Shown here: positions 35,485 through 45,200 of the stretch, piece by piece
Position numbering within the stretch: the stretch's first letter is position 1
Layout: each line of letters starts with the position of its first letter
Source of the DNA: Gemmatimonadota bacterium
GTDB taxonomy: Bacteria > Latescibacterota > UBA2968 > UBA8231
Assembly (NCBI GenBank): GCA_002712305.1
Contig: PATE01000139.1
Coordinates: forward strand, 1-50,614
Length of the DNA stretch: 50,614 nt
Reading direction: 5' to 3'
Notes under the pieces: model-generated
Database searches by the model: none
Told to the model about the DNA's origin: nothing
Seen by the model: the letters and a program-made list of their open reading frames with translations, nothing else
Made by a program: the position numbers and the translations under genes

Positions 35485-36302
35485 AGAAAGGCGCGCCTGT
35501 CCGTGTCGGCTTCGCACCAGAACGCCACATTCAACATGCACCAGATGGCCATGGCGGGCATCTCGATGCAGGTCAGCTGCTCGGGGCCATAGATCTGATC
35601 GTTGCACTGGAAACCCGTAAAGGCGCGTTCGCGCAGATCCAGGCCAACTCGCAGGTATGCCAGTTCATCTTCGTTGCGATCTCGTTGTAGCAGAGCAACT
35701 GGGGCTCGGCGGGCACATCCACCCACGACTCGGGGCCGAGGTGGTAGTGCGACACGGTCTTGCCACTGTTACCGATCTCGGCGAAAGCACGCGTCTCCGG
35801 TTTCGTCTGCCATCGCGCGATACGCTCGCCCTCCAGGGCATTCAGATAGCGCAGGTGGGGCATCCAACGTTTGGCGTCGTCTCCTCCGCCATCCTGGATA
35901 TCGAAGAGTACCCCTGCGGCTCTCACGTCCATTTCGCCCAGCTGTAGGTTCGACGCTTCGGGCTTAAAGGTGAAATAGCACTCCAGTTGGATCGCGCTCA
36001 GCTCCCTGAACGTGTGTCTCTTGATGCCTACGGCGAGGCTGCCGGGTTCGGGTCGCGTCGCCAGCTTCAGGGCATAGTTCCCCTCCATCGAGCCAGTGGT
36101 GCCTATCCCACATGGTCAGATTGGACAGCATGGGTGGCCGAAGATCGCGGTATTCGGGCAGGATCGTGTCCAGGCTGTTTTCGTAGTTGCCGATCAGCGG
36201 GCACCAGCCATTGAGCCCCTCATCGAAATCGTCGTAGCAGAGAATTCGAGACAACGGCGAGAATCGGCTCAACCGGGGGGCGGTCGTCATCGTTGCACTC
36301 AC
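35445..36302 (-). pseudogene. DUF6772-like protein gene with two frame breaks
   Basis: Three frames join into one product of about 285 residues: MTTAPRLSRF...CYDDFDEGLNGWCPLIGNY, then NYALKLATRPEPGSLAVGIKR, then ELAYLRVGLDLRERAFTGFQ to LDSVVLSADAA. It resembles DUF6772, a predicted beta-sandwich from Latescibacteria and Planctomycetes; I am only moderately sure of that name. The first break sits at CCCC 36080-36083 (one extra base: without it the text reads WLDGGNYALK). The second, near 35668-35671, needs one added base (giving TKDELAYL). GTG 36302 overlaps the GDPD stop as GTGA with GGGAG six bases upstream, so translation is coupled. Either decayed or carrying indel errors. Confidence 0.62.
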
Positions 36303-37015
36303 GTGGAACTCCCATTCGCTGAAGATCGGACCTGCTGCAGCAGCCGAGAATCGTTCGTCAGGATGCCGTCGACGCCACATTCGATCAATCGCCGCATCTC
36401 GTCAGGATCGTCTGCATAGAAGGGATGAACTTCGATCCCGCTCTTGTGGGCCTCGGCGACCAGTTCGGGGGTTGTGATCTGGTTCGAGGGCTGCAGGATG
36501 CGGCAATCGATCTCGTCGCATCGGGCAACAGGCAGGTTGCTGCAGATCGCAATCTGCGGCGCCACACGTCGTGCCTCCAGCAGAATGGCCTCGGCACCGG
36601 TGATGAAAGCACGATCGTGCAGCCGTCGATCAGACAGCCGTTCGATCACCGCTTCGACGAGGTGCGTGCGGTCGGCGTCCGTCGCCTTCAGATGAACATT
36701 CAGGCGCATGGACGCAGGCATGAGATCGAGGGTTTGCTCGAGAGTCAGGAATCGCTCCCCGCCGAACTGAGGACCGAACCAGCTGCCCGCATCCAGCGAC
36801 CGGACCTGAGCCGTCGTCATGTCTCCGATCACACCACTGCCGTCGGAGATGCGATCGACACGATCGTCGTGGATGATGACAAGTCCCCGGTCTTTCGTGC
36901 AGCGTACATCGAACTCGATACACTCAACGCCCAGATCGATGGCGGCCTCGAAGGCTGCGCGCGTGTTCTCGGGATAGTGGGTACTGGCACCACGATGTGC
37001 CGTCACGGCGATCAT
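36299..37015 (-). CDS. glycerophosphodiester phosphodiesterase
   Basis: The 238-residue protein is a GDPD with the HRGAS motif at residues 8-12, the paired PENTRAAFEAAIDLG block, EFDVRCTKDRGLVIIHDD (metal Glu and Asp, second catalytic His) and a C-terminal 'GVDGILTND' strand. It hydrolyses glycerophosphodiesters to glycerol-3-phosphate and alcohol, or may use another phosphodiester. No signal peptide, so it is cytosolic. It lies 84 nt after the sialidase-like gene and shares four bases with the next gene, suggesting a three-gene operon of sialidase-like, GDPD and DUF6772-like proteins. Confidence 0.93.
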   Translation of the reverse strand: MIAVTAHRGASTHYPENTRAAFEAAIDLGVECIEFDVRCTKDRGLVIIHDDRVDRISDGSGVIGDMTTAQVRSLDAGSWFGPQFGGERFLTLEQTLDLMPASMRLNVHLKATDADRTHLVEAVIERLSDRRLHDRAFITGAEAILLEARRVAPQIAICSNLPVARCDEIDCRILQPSNQITTPELVAEAHKSGIEVHPFYADDPDEMRRLIECGVDGILTNDSRLLQQVRSSANGSST

Positions 37016-37099
37016 CGACGCGCCATCCTCGGACCGTCCGGCTTCAGACCATCCCTCTTGACGCTCGCAAGAGGATCCCCCCCGGACGATCCGACGCGT

Positions 37100-38374
37100 C
37101 TACAGGGTCTCATCGGTACGATCCCCGGCGTGAAGTTGGGTCCCCCACACGGGATGGAGATCCCCTTCGATGGGCAGGATCTCGATGCCTTCGCCCTCTG
37201 CCTCGTCGAGGATTCGAAATCGTGTGGCCAACACCTCAGCCCCGAAGGGTCCGTGACGATTGGCGAAGCCCTGATGGTCACCGACCATGAAAATGCTGTT
37301 GTCGGGCAGGGCGCAGGCGGAGGGATAGTAGGCGAAACGATCTGCCTGGAATCCGCGGTCCGTCGCGGCCGTCTTCCACGTCTCGCCCGAATCACGACTG
37401 TAGAGGACCTGCCCGTTGCCTCCCGGACCCCCACAGGTGAGCAGGACGGCGGTACCATTCCCGAGTACCAGGGCATCCCCCTTTTTGAAGGCATTTGGAT
37501 TCGCCTTCCCGTCGGGTACCTCAAACTCCAGCAGCGATCGTGGTTCAGACCAGGTGAGCCCCTCGTCGTCACTGGTCATCCAGAGCCCCCATGGTCTCGA
37601 CGCGGTCCCCAACCGGTCATCGGGCAGTCGCACAATATGCCCTTCTTCCACGTCGCGATTCTCGTCACCGAAGATCGACCGCGTCTGCCAGGACACCCCT
37701 CGATCTGTCGACTGCAGAAGCGCGTTGATCCACTGTGGCCTGGCCACGGGTGCTGCGTGTCCGTCGATGAGCATCAGCAGCGATCCGTCAACCCCCTCGG
37801 TGATCGAACAGGGATGCTCGAGTCGAGACAGGAATGGACCGGATGTACGACTCACCTCCTGCCAGCTCTCACCCAGATCGTCGGAGCGCAGAACGGCAAC
37901 CTGCTCCGGGAAGTTGGCATCCATGCAGCGCAGGAATTCCACCGGATCGGTGGGCAGGTTTGCCGCCCAGAAATGTCCACTCTGGATCAGAGCGGCCGCA
38001 TAGAGAGTCCCATCGCTGTGCTGCGTGATGGCGCCCAATGCATAGGCGTGGGAAATCAGCGCCAGGTCTCGAGGAGCCGTCCAGGTAGCGCCGTCATCGC
38101 AACTGCGTGTCCACATGATGTGACCACCCGTCGGCGCATCCCATGTGGCGCCCCCTTCCATGTGCTCCTCCATGTACTGGGCATACGCAGGCGGAAGATC
38201 GGGGCGTGGATTCACAAAGGAGGCGTGCCAGTATCCGGCCCCGAAAGCGACATACAGATCACCATTGTGCAGACGGCAGATCCGTGGCCATCCACAGAAT
38301 CCACCGAAGCCCCGAAAAGGCTCAGGGCAGTTGATCTCGGGCGAAACGATGATCTTACGCAGATCGTCGCGCAT
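37100..38374 (-). CDS. sialidase-like Asp-box protein
   Basis: This 424-residue protein is a six-bladed sialidase-type propeller. Five Asp-box motifs are readable: RSCDDGATW, RSDDLGESW, QSTDRGVSW, TSDDEGLTW and YSRDSGETW. An early FCGWPRICRLHNGDLYVAF segment suits the arginine-bearing first blade. Without the full catalytic set (Arg triad, Tyr-Glu pair) assigned, it could be an exo-sialidase or another sugar hydrolase of the same fold. ATG 38374 is chosen because GGAG lies seven to eight bases upstream; longer starts add an unrelated arginine-rich tail. No signal peptide, so a cytosolic enzyme acting on imported sugars is likely. First gene of its operon. Confidence 0.82.
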   Translation of the reverse strand: MRDDLRKIIVSPEINCPEPFRGFGGFCGWPRICRLHNGDLYVAFGAGYWHASFVNPRPDLPPAYAQYMEEHMEGGATWDAPTGGHIMWTRSCDDGATWTAPRDLALISHAYALGAITQHSDGTLYAAALIQSGHFWAANLPTDPVEFLRCMDANFPEQVAVLRSDDLGESWQEVSRTSGPFLSRLEHPCSITEGVDGSLLMLIDGHAAPVARPQWINALLQSTDRGVSWQTRSIFGDENRDVEEGHIVRLPDDRLGTASRPWGLWMTSDDEGLTWSEPRSLLEFEVPDGKANPNAFKKGDALVLGNGTAVLLTCGGPGGNGQVLYSRDSGETWKTAATDRGFQADRFAYYPSACALPDNSIFMVGDHQGFANRHGPFGAEVLATRFRILDEAEGEGIEILPIEGDLHPVWGTQLHAGDRTDETL

Positions 38375-38546
38375 GAAGGCTCTCCGTGTCGTGATCGATA
38401 GCCGGGACGGGCGGCAGAACGTGGGGATCTCATCGAGGAGTGTCCAGTGGGGCCGGAACCACGATCCGATTCGCCGGTCCAATCGGTGGAAGGTCGTGGC
38501 GCACAGGCGTGGATCGTCCATGTCCGGCGCGAGACCGAGAATCTTG

Positions 38547-38569
38547 ACGTGACCCCCTGGGGATCACGT
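38547..38569. promoter_or_regulatory. imperfect palindrome upstream of lipoprotein gene
   Basis: ACGTGA-CCCC and GGGGATCACGT form an imperfect inverted repeat that ends 11 nt before ATG 38581, just upstream of the GGGAG ribosome site. It sits in the 206-nt divergent spacer and could be an operator or an mRNA hairpin. Confidence 0.45.
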
Positions 38570-38580
38570 GGGAGAAACAG

Positions 38581-38997
38581 ATGAACAAGAAGGCAATCGT
38601 CGTCGTAGCTGTGATGGTCGCGGCCCTGAGTGGTTGTGCCCAGATGGGAATGTTCGCCGCCGCCAATGTGACGTCTGTGGAATTGTCGGCCCCAAACTAC
38701 GAGGTCGTCGCCATCGGAGTGTCAGGAGAGGCAAAGGCCTCTTATCTGTTGGGCGTCACCTATTCCAATGGACCCCAGACCGGCTCTGTGGCATTGGCGC
38801 GCATCGGCGGCACGGGCAAACTTTACAAGGAGGCGATGGAGAATCTGTGGGCCGACTTTGAGGAACAACACGGCCCGATCGAGGGACGGCGTCTCGCACT
38901 GACGAATGTTCGCTGCGACGCAGACAGTCACAATCTGCTGCTGTATTCGGACATGACCCTCGCCATCAGGGCAGATGTCATCGAATTCACTGAATAA
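38581..38997 (+). CDS. lipoprotein, DUF6567-like
   Basis: This 138-residue protein has a lipoprotein signal (MNKKAIVVVAVMVAALSGC, modified Cys at 19). The mature part (SVELSAPNYEVVAIGVSGEA, then SYLLGVTYSN and the terminal VIEFTE) resembles DUF6567 proteins of Bacteroidetes, in which a 'N-Y-x-V-V...V-S-G-E-A' strand is conserved. GGGAG lies six bases upstream of ATG 38581. It probably sits in the outer membrane or periplasm. It is convergent with the RND pump operon. Function unknown. Confidence 0.78.
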   Translation: MNKKAIVVVAVMVAALSGCAQMGMFAAANVTSVELSAPNYEVVAIGVSGEAKASYLLGVTYSNGPQTGSVALARIGGTGKLYKEAMENLWADFEEQHGPIEGRRLALTNVRCDADSHNLLLYSDMTLAIRADVIEFTE

Positions 38998-39034
38998 ATT
39001 TCACTGAGTAGAATTGACTGAGTCGTCATGAACC

Positions 39035-39062
39035 GTGCGGGCGTCCTTTGTGTCGCCCGCAC
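39035..39062. terminator. 9-bp hairpin between convergent genes
   Basis: GTGCGGGCG (39035-39043) and CGCCCGCAC (39054-39062) form a perfect stem, 38 nt after the lipoprotein stop and 5 nt after the RND stop. It lacks a T tract, so a termination role is likely by position but not proven. Confidence 0.5.
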
Positions 39063-39066
39063 ACGC

Positions 39067-42000
39067 TTATACCGGGGTTTGTGCCCCATCGTCTTCGGAC
39101 GACGTCTCGTCGGCGCCTCCCGAGACAGGATGGGAACGATGCACCGACGACCCCATCACCCGCTGCGCGAGTGTTCGCAGGTCGTCGAAGTAGGTGTAGC
39201 AGAGAGGGACGATTACCAGGGTCAGAACCGTCGAGGCGAGCAACCCTCCCATCATCGTCCGGCCGAGGGGTGCATAGGGCATGCCGATCATTCTTGCATT
39301 GCCCACGGCCATCGGAATCAGACCCGCAATGGTCGTAAACGTCGTCATCAGAATAGGGCGGAATCGGTGTCGTCCTGCCTCGACCAAAGCGCTGAATCGA
39401 TCGTGCCCATCGGCGCGCAGTCGGTTGGTTAGGTCGATGAGGACGATCGCGTTGTTGACGACGACCCCCACCAGAATCACTGTTCCGATCCCCGACAAAA
39501 AGTCGAAGGGAGTGCCTGTCAGGAAGAGGGTCCAGTAGACGCCGAGGAAGGAGAACGGGATGGCGACGATCACCGATAGAGGTAACACAAAGGACTCGAA
39601 GAGCACCCCCATGAGCAGGAATACGAACGTCACCGACAGAATGAGACCGAACTGTTGGGCTTCGTCCGAGTCCCTGATTCGCTCGTATCGCGTGCCCTTG
39701 TCCCACCGGTACCCCCGTGGCATCTCGAAGCCCGCCATGGCCTGATCGACCAGCCCGAACAGTTTCTCAGCATCTGCCTTGCTCGCCGTTGCCGTCACCG
39801 TCAGTACGGTCTGTCGATTCTCTCGCCGGATGCCACCGATGGTACGCTCCACGTGCAGATTCGCCACCGATTCGAGGGGCACTTCAAGGCCTGCCGCGGT
39901 CTTGAACGTCATGTTGCGCAATTGCCGGATACTCTGGCGGTCCACTTCCTCCAGTTGGAAGAACACGGAGATCTCGCGTCCGTCGTCGGTGCGGAAGCGG
40001 GTCAGTTCCCGGCCACGCAGGGCATAACCGATATTGCCGGAGATCGCTCGCGGATCGACGCCATACCGACGCACCTGCTCACGATTCAGCCGCACCTGTA
40101 GTTCGGTGCCCCCCCGGTCCATATCCGTCTGCACCGACAAAAGATCCGGAATCGTCCCCAGTCGTCGCTCGACCTCCTTGGATAGATCGACGAGGATACT
40201 CGTGTCCTCCCCATAGAGATTCAGGGTCACCGCTGCGTCATCACCCCCGCCACTGCGCCAGTTAACCCTCATGCGCACACCCGGTGGCATGTGCAGACGC
40301 TCTTTGATGTCGTCCACGATCTCTTGATAGGCCAGATGTGTTGTCTCTCGCCAACCGGCCCACTTGGAGATCCCGTCCCAGGCCACGGCATACCACGCAG
40401 TGACCTCTTCCTCGTTGAAGATCACGTGAATCCGACCCCATGAGTTCCGTGAATAGGTCTCCAGGACGCGGATGTTGTATTCCTCTCGATGGTTGGAGAG
40501 GGTGTCTTCAACGGCACCGATGAACTTGTCCGCCGCTTCGAGGGTCTGGCCTGCGGGCATCTCGAAGGCGAGCCAGATGTCCTTGCGGTTGCCTTCCCCC
40601 TCGTCCGTCTTGGACATCCCTTCCATGGGAATCTGAATACTCGCCATGGCGATGATGACGAAGATCGTCGTGTCCAGCCGGTGGTTCAGCACCCAACGCA
40701 GCACTCGTTCGTAGCCGCCTCGCGCCTTGCGGATGACCCACGGTTCGGTGCCCTTCTTTGGTGTGCTTAGGTGAAGGGCAGCCAGCGGAATGATGGCGAG
40801 GGCGATAAACAGACTCGCCAGCAAGCCGACGATGACGGGCATGCCGATGCGCAGCATGTAGAAGGAGAATTCCTGTTCGTCGCTCATCAGCATGAGCGGC
40901 AGAAAGACCACCACCGTCGTGAGGGTGGCCATGGTGACGGCCAGACCGACCTCCCCCGCCCCCTTGATCGATGCCTCACGTGGCGCCACACCTTCTTCGC
41001 GCTTGCGATAGATGTTTTCCACGATGACGATGGCATTGTCCACGACCAGCCCCAAACTCAGCATCAGTCCCATCATGGTGATGAGATTGAGGGTCCAACC
41101 GAAGAAATAGATCGTCGTGATCGTGATCAGGATCGACAGTGGAATCGCCAGAGTGATGATGGCCGTCATCCGCACCGCGCGCAGGAAGAAGAACAGAATC
41201 ATGGCGGCGAACAGACCACCCCACATGGCCGTCTGCTGCGTGTTCTCCACCGACTCGGTGACATGCTCGCCCTGATCCCAGAGAATCTCGAAATCGATCC
41301 CCTCCAGGTGGGGTCGGGTGCGCAATTCGTCGAGCTTGGCCCGGACGGCCTTTGAGATTCCGACGATGTTTCCGCTGGCCGCACGTTTGACTTCGATGCC
41401 GAAGGTCTCGCGCTGGTCGATGCGATTGAACCAGTCCTTCTTGGGCGACTTCAGAGATACATCGGCGATATCGCCGAGTCGCAGGCCGTGTTCCGGATCG
41501 ATCATGAGATCTCGAATCTCTTCCAGTGATTCGAAACGACCCATGGAACGGACATAGATCTTGCGCCCCCCTTCGACGACGTAGCCACCAGGCATGGTGA
41601 AGTTCTGCTGCGCCAGGCGGCCACCGATCGTAAAGGGCTCGATGCTGTGACTGCGGAGAAGTTCCTGATCCAGTTCGATGCGGACCTGTTTGCCCGCCTC
41701 ACCCCAGACCTCCACCGTGCCCACGCCCTCGATTCTCTGCAATTCGGGCCGAACGTGAAGGTCGAGGACCTGGAACGGATCGGCGTAGTCCCCACGCAGA
41801 TAAGCGCCCATGTGGAGGATGGGCCAATCGTCCTGATCCCATTTTCGCACCTGAATGCGATCGATTTCGTCGGGCAGTTCGGGCATGGCCCGATCCATGC
41901 GGTCGCGCAAATTGGCGTAGGCCTCGTGCATGTCGGTGCCCGGCAAGAAAGTCACCGAGGTCCAGCAGCCACCACGACTCGCGCTCACGTAGATCCGCTC

Positions 42001-42291
42001 GACTCGAGGAACGGTGGCCACCGCCTCCTCGATGGGTCGCATCACCTTCTGTTCGACCTCTTCCGGAGACGCACTGGGATAGTCGACACGGATGTGGAGT
42101 CGGTCACCCTCATGGCCCTCAGGAATCAGTCCGAGCGGAATCCGGGTGTAGGCGATGGCGCCGACCACGAGCATGGCCACCAGGACCATGATCACGGAAA
42201 CAGGACGATCGACACTCAGCCGCGGCAGCAGGTGACCAGAGATATCGTCACGCGACTCGTCGCGGCTGTCGTCTGGTTTTTCTGTGACCAT
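39067..42291 (-). CDS. RND efflux pump, HAE1/AcrB family
   Basis: The 1074-residue protein is an inner-membrane RND transporter driven by proton motive force. It has the N-terminal helix (SVIMVLVAMLVVGAIAYTRIPL), two large periplasmic loops, and the TM4 block LGLVVDNAIVIVENIYRKREEG, in which the first proton-relay acidic residue is present and the second position is Asn. TM10-12 blocks (GVYWTLFLTGTPFDFLSGIG, VVVNNAIVLIDLTNRLR) are intact. A short acidic/Ser-rich C-terminal tail (SSVHRSHPVSGGADETSSEDD) is cytoplasmic. It starts one base after the stop of the other pump gene. Together with it and the adaptor it probably forms a hetero-oligomeric pump like MdtBC; no outer-membrane channel is encoded here. 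Substrate unknown. Confidence 0.93.
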   Translation of the reverse strand: MVTEKPDDSRDESRDDISGHLLPRLSVDRPVSVIMVLVAMLVVGAIAYTRIPLGLIPEGHEGDRLHIRVDYPSASPEEVEQKVMRPIEEAVATVPRVERIYVSASRGGCWTSVTFLPGTDMHEAYANLRDRMDRAMPELPDEIDRIQVRKWDQDDWPILHMGAYLRGDYADPFQVLDLHVRPELQRIEGVGTVEVWGEAGKQVRIELDQELLRSHSIEPFTIGGRLAQQNFTMPGGYVVEGGRKIYVRSMGRFESLEEIRDLMIDPEHGLRLGDIADVSLKSPKKDWFNRIDQRETFGIEVKRAASGNIVGISKAVRAKLDELRTRPHLEGIDFEILWDQGEHVTESVENTQQTAMWGGLFAAMILFFFLRAVRMTAIITLAIPLSILITITTIYFFGWTLNLITMMGLMLSLGLVVDNAIVIVENIYRKREEGVAPREASIKGAGEVGLAVTMATLTTVVVFLPLMLMSDEQEFSFYMLRIGMPVIVGLLASLFIALAIIPLAALHLSTPKKGTEPWVIRKARGGYERVLRWVLNHRLDTTIFVIIAMASIQIPMEGMSKTDEGEGNRKDIWLAFEMPAGQTLEAADKFIGAVEDTLSNHREEYNIRVLETYSRNSWGRIHVIFNEEEVTAWYAVAWDGISKWAGWRETTHLAYQEIVDDIKERLHMPPGVRMRVNWRSGGGDDAAVTLNLYGEDTSILVDLSKEVERRLGTIPDLLSVQTDMDRGGTELQVRLNREQVRRYGVDPRAISGNIGYALRGRELTRFRTDDGREISVFFQLEEVDRQSIRQLRNMTFKTAAGLEVPLESVANLHVERTIGGIRRENRQTVLTVTATASKADAEKLFGLVDQAMAGFEMPRGYRWDKGTRYERIRDSDEAQQFGLILSVTFVFLLMGVLFESFVLPLSVIVAIPFSFLGVYWTLFLTGTPFDFLSGIGTVILVGVVVNNAIVLIDLTNRLRADGHDRFSALVEAGRHRFRPILMTTFTTIAGLIPMAVGNARMIGMPYAPLGRTMMGGLLASTVLTLVIVPLCYTYFDDLRTLAQRVMGSSVHRSHPVSGGADETSSEDDGAQTPV

Positions 42292-42292
42292 A

Positions 42293-45200
42293 TCACCGAC
42301 CTCGATCGACGAGGGAATACACCGTGGGAATCACCACGAGGGTAAGGAATGTGGAACTGAGCAGGCCTGCGATCACCGTCAGCGCCATCGGTGTGCGAAT
42401 TTCTGCGCCATCGCCCAACCCCAGGGCCATCGGCAGCAGCCCCAGGACCGTGGTCAGCGTTGTCATCAGAATCGGGCGCAGACGAACCGAACCGGCGCGT
42501 ACGATCGCTTCGGTTCGATCCATCCCCCCTCGTCGCAGGGTGTTGATGTAGTCCACCAGCACGATGGCATTGTTCACGACGATGCCCGCAAGCATGATGA
42601 AGCCGATGAAGACGACGATCGACAACGAGACGTCCTTCAGATACAGCGCGCCGATCGCGCCGATCGCTGCCAGGGGGACGGTGAACATGATCACGAGGGG
42701 ATGGATCAGAGACTCGAACTGGCTCGCCATGACGATGTAGACGAGAAACATGGCCAGCAGCAGTGCAAACACCAGGCTGTCGAGGGAACGCTCCATCTCT
42801 TCGCGTTGACCGCTGATCAGGAAGGAGAATCCCGGTGGATAGTCGGCTTCCTGGAGGGTCGCCATGATCTGATTTGCCGCGGTGCCGAGGTCGATGTCGG
42901 CGATATTGGCCGTGACCAGTGCGGCACGCTGCTGATCGATTCGACGAATCTCACTGGGTCCCTCGGAGATAAGGATCTGAGCCACCGAAGAGAGACGAAT
43001 CGGCCGTCTTCCTTCCGGATTGACGATCAGGCGTTCCAGTTCATCGACACCGAGTCGATCGGTCTGCTGAAGACGCACCAGGACATCCACATTGCGCTCG
43101 TCGCGCCGAAAGTCGGTCGCCACCCGCCCCTGGACCTTGTTGCGCACCAGCTCGGCCACCTGACGCAGATCAAGCCCCAGCTCGGCAAGGCGATCTCGAT
43201 TGTAGATGATCTGCAGCTCGGGATGACCGACCTGCAGACTCGAACGGACGTCAGCCAGACCCGGCAATTCCGAGATCCGCCCCACGGCATCGACACTCAA
43301 CTGTCGCAGTGTGCGCAGATTCTCACCCCGAATCTCAACCTCGATCGGGGTCTTGAAGCTGAACAGGGCCGGATACGAGACCTCCGTCTCCACCTCGGGC
43401 AGATTGTGTAACCCACGTCGCAGTTGCTCGATGATGGCACTCTCACCACCAGGGGTGACTCCTGCGACCAGCCGGAGGGTCACGCGCGCCGTGTGTTCAC
43501 CCTCATCGGCCGTCGAAGTCGCAGAGTTGTCACTGCCCACGGTCGTGGCCACGCGGTCCACTCCATCGATCTCTCGCGCGATGCCTTCGACCCATTCAGC
43601 GACCTGAGCGGTTCGGACCAGAGGAGTGCCGACAGGCATCGAGAGTTCGAGATTGAACTCGCCTTGATGCACCTGGGGGATCAACTCCGTCCCCAGGCTG
43701 GGGACCAGTTGCGTGAAGCAGACCCAGAAGCTGATCGCGGCACCGGCGATAACGATGAGACGCTGTTTCAGGGCGGCTCGCAGCAGAACCGGGTAGCCAT
43801 TTTGAACCCCTGTGAGTCCAAGCTGAAACAGGCCCAGAATAGGTGCCGCCACGGGCACGATCAGCAGGGAGATCAGACCCGATGCGAGAACGATGAGCAG
43901 GGCGATGAGCAGGGCGGCAGTCACCAGAGCAGCACGGACTAAGCTCAGCGCGATGTGCAGGACAAATCGCACGAGCAGATACGCCAGAACGCCAGGAAAC
44001 AGCAGCAGCCGCAGTCCGCCGACGATCCAGCGCCACCATGTTGTTGGGCGGCGCCAGATCCAGCGCACGAAACGACCCATATCGGTAGCAAGCAGGTCGA
44101 GGGTGGTCACATCGAGCAGTCCGTGCCAGACAGCATCGCGCAGGCCCCTAAGGGGCGGAGTTTCTGCCATCCATCGATTGAACCGGCCATGGGCGAGTCC
44201 GGCCTCTGACCGTTTCCAGATCTCGACGAGTCGGACCAGCGGCCAGACCACCTGAAAAACGACGGCAACCAGCACCTTGCCGATGACGACGACGAGACTC
44301 GCCAGGGCGAGCCCAACCCGGACGGCCAGATCCAGCAGGGTTTGGGGAATGACCAGCGCCCCTTCGCGCAGCCGTTGGGTCGGAGACTGGTCCGTCTCTT
44401 TGCCGAAGGCCCGTCGCAGGCGAACACGAGCCTTAGGCTGCAGGAATGTGGTCTGCCGAAGTTGATCGACGAGGGCGTGGGTCTGGGCGGGCCGGCGAGA
44501 GGCCAACATGGGGATGAAGAACAGGGCTACAGCGAGAGAAGCGAGCAGAGAAAACACAACGGTCAAGGCCATATCGCCAAAGACCTGGCCCGCGACGCCT
44601 TCGACGAAGACGATTGGAAAAAACACAGCGATCGTCGTCAGGGTCGATGCAAAGACCGCCCCGCCGACTTCCCCCGTCCCCCGCACCGTGGCCGTCAGCA
44701 GGTCATCGCCTTCTTCGCGACAGCGAAAGATGCTCTCGAGCACAACGATCGAGTTGTCGACGAGCATCCCGATGCCGAGGGCCAACCCACCCAAGGACAT
44801 GATGTTGAGGGAAACATCGAAGAAAAACATGGGGGCGAAGGTGGCGATCACCGACACGGGGATGGTCACCGCAATCACGAGCGTATGCAGCACGTTCCGC
44901 AGAAAGATGAGCAGCACGACAACGGCCATGGCGCTTCCGATGAGGGCGCTGCGTTGTACTTCTTCGATCGAGTTGACGATGAACACAGACTGGTCGGACA
45001 GGATCTCGAGATGGACCGTCTCGGAGAGTTGGAACGAGAGGAAGTCCGTCATCTGCAAATGAAGGATCGCCTTGCGTGCCGCTTCCCGTTTCTGCGCCTT
45101 CAGATCCGGTTCCCCCGCGTCATCGGCCTCCTCGTCCGGAGTTTCCTCCCCCACCGCCTCATCGGAGTCGGTGACGCCAGTATCTGCGCCGGTTGAATCG

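Noticed and set aside
36425-38401. 658-codon open frame on the plus strand
   Set aside because: It lies antisense to the GDPD and sialidase-like genes, shows no recognisable domain and has a low-complexity His/Arg/Gly composition typical of GC-rich shadow frames.
42284-45196. Long open frames of 375 and 284 codons on the plus strand
   Set aside because: Both are antisense to the RND pump; their Gln/His/Asp-rich content mirrors the coding strand and lacks any motif.
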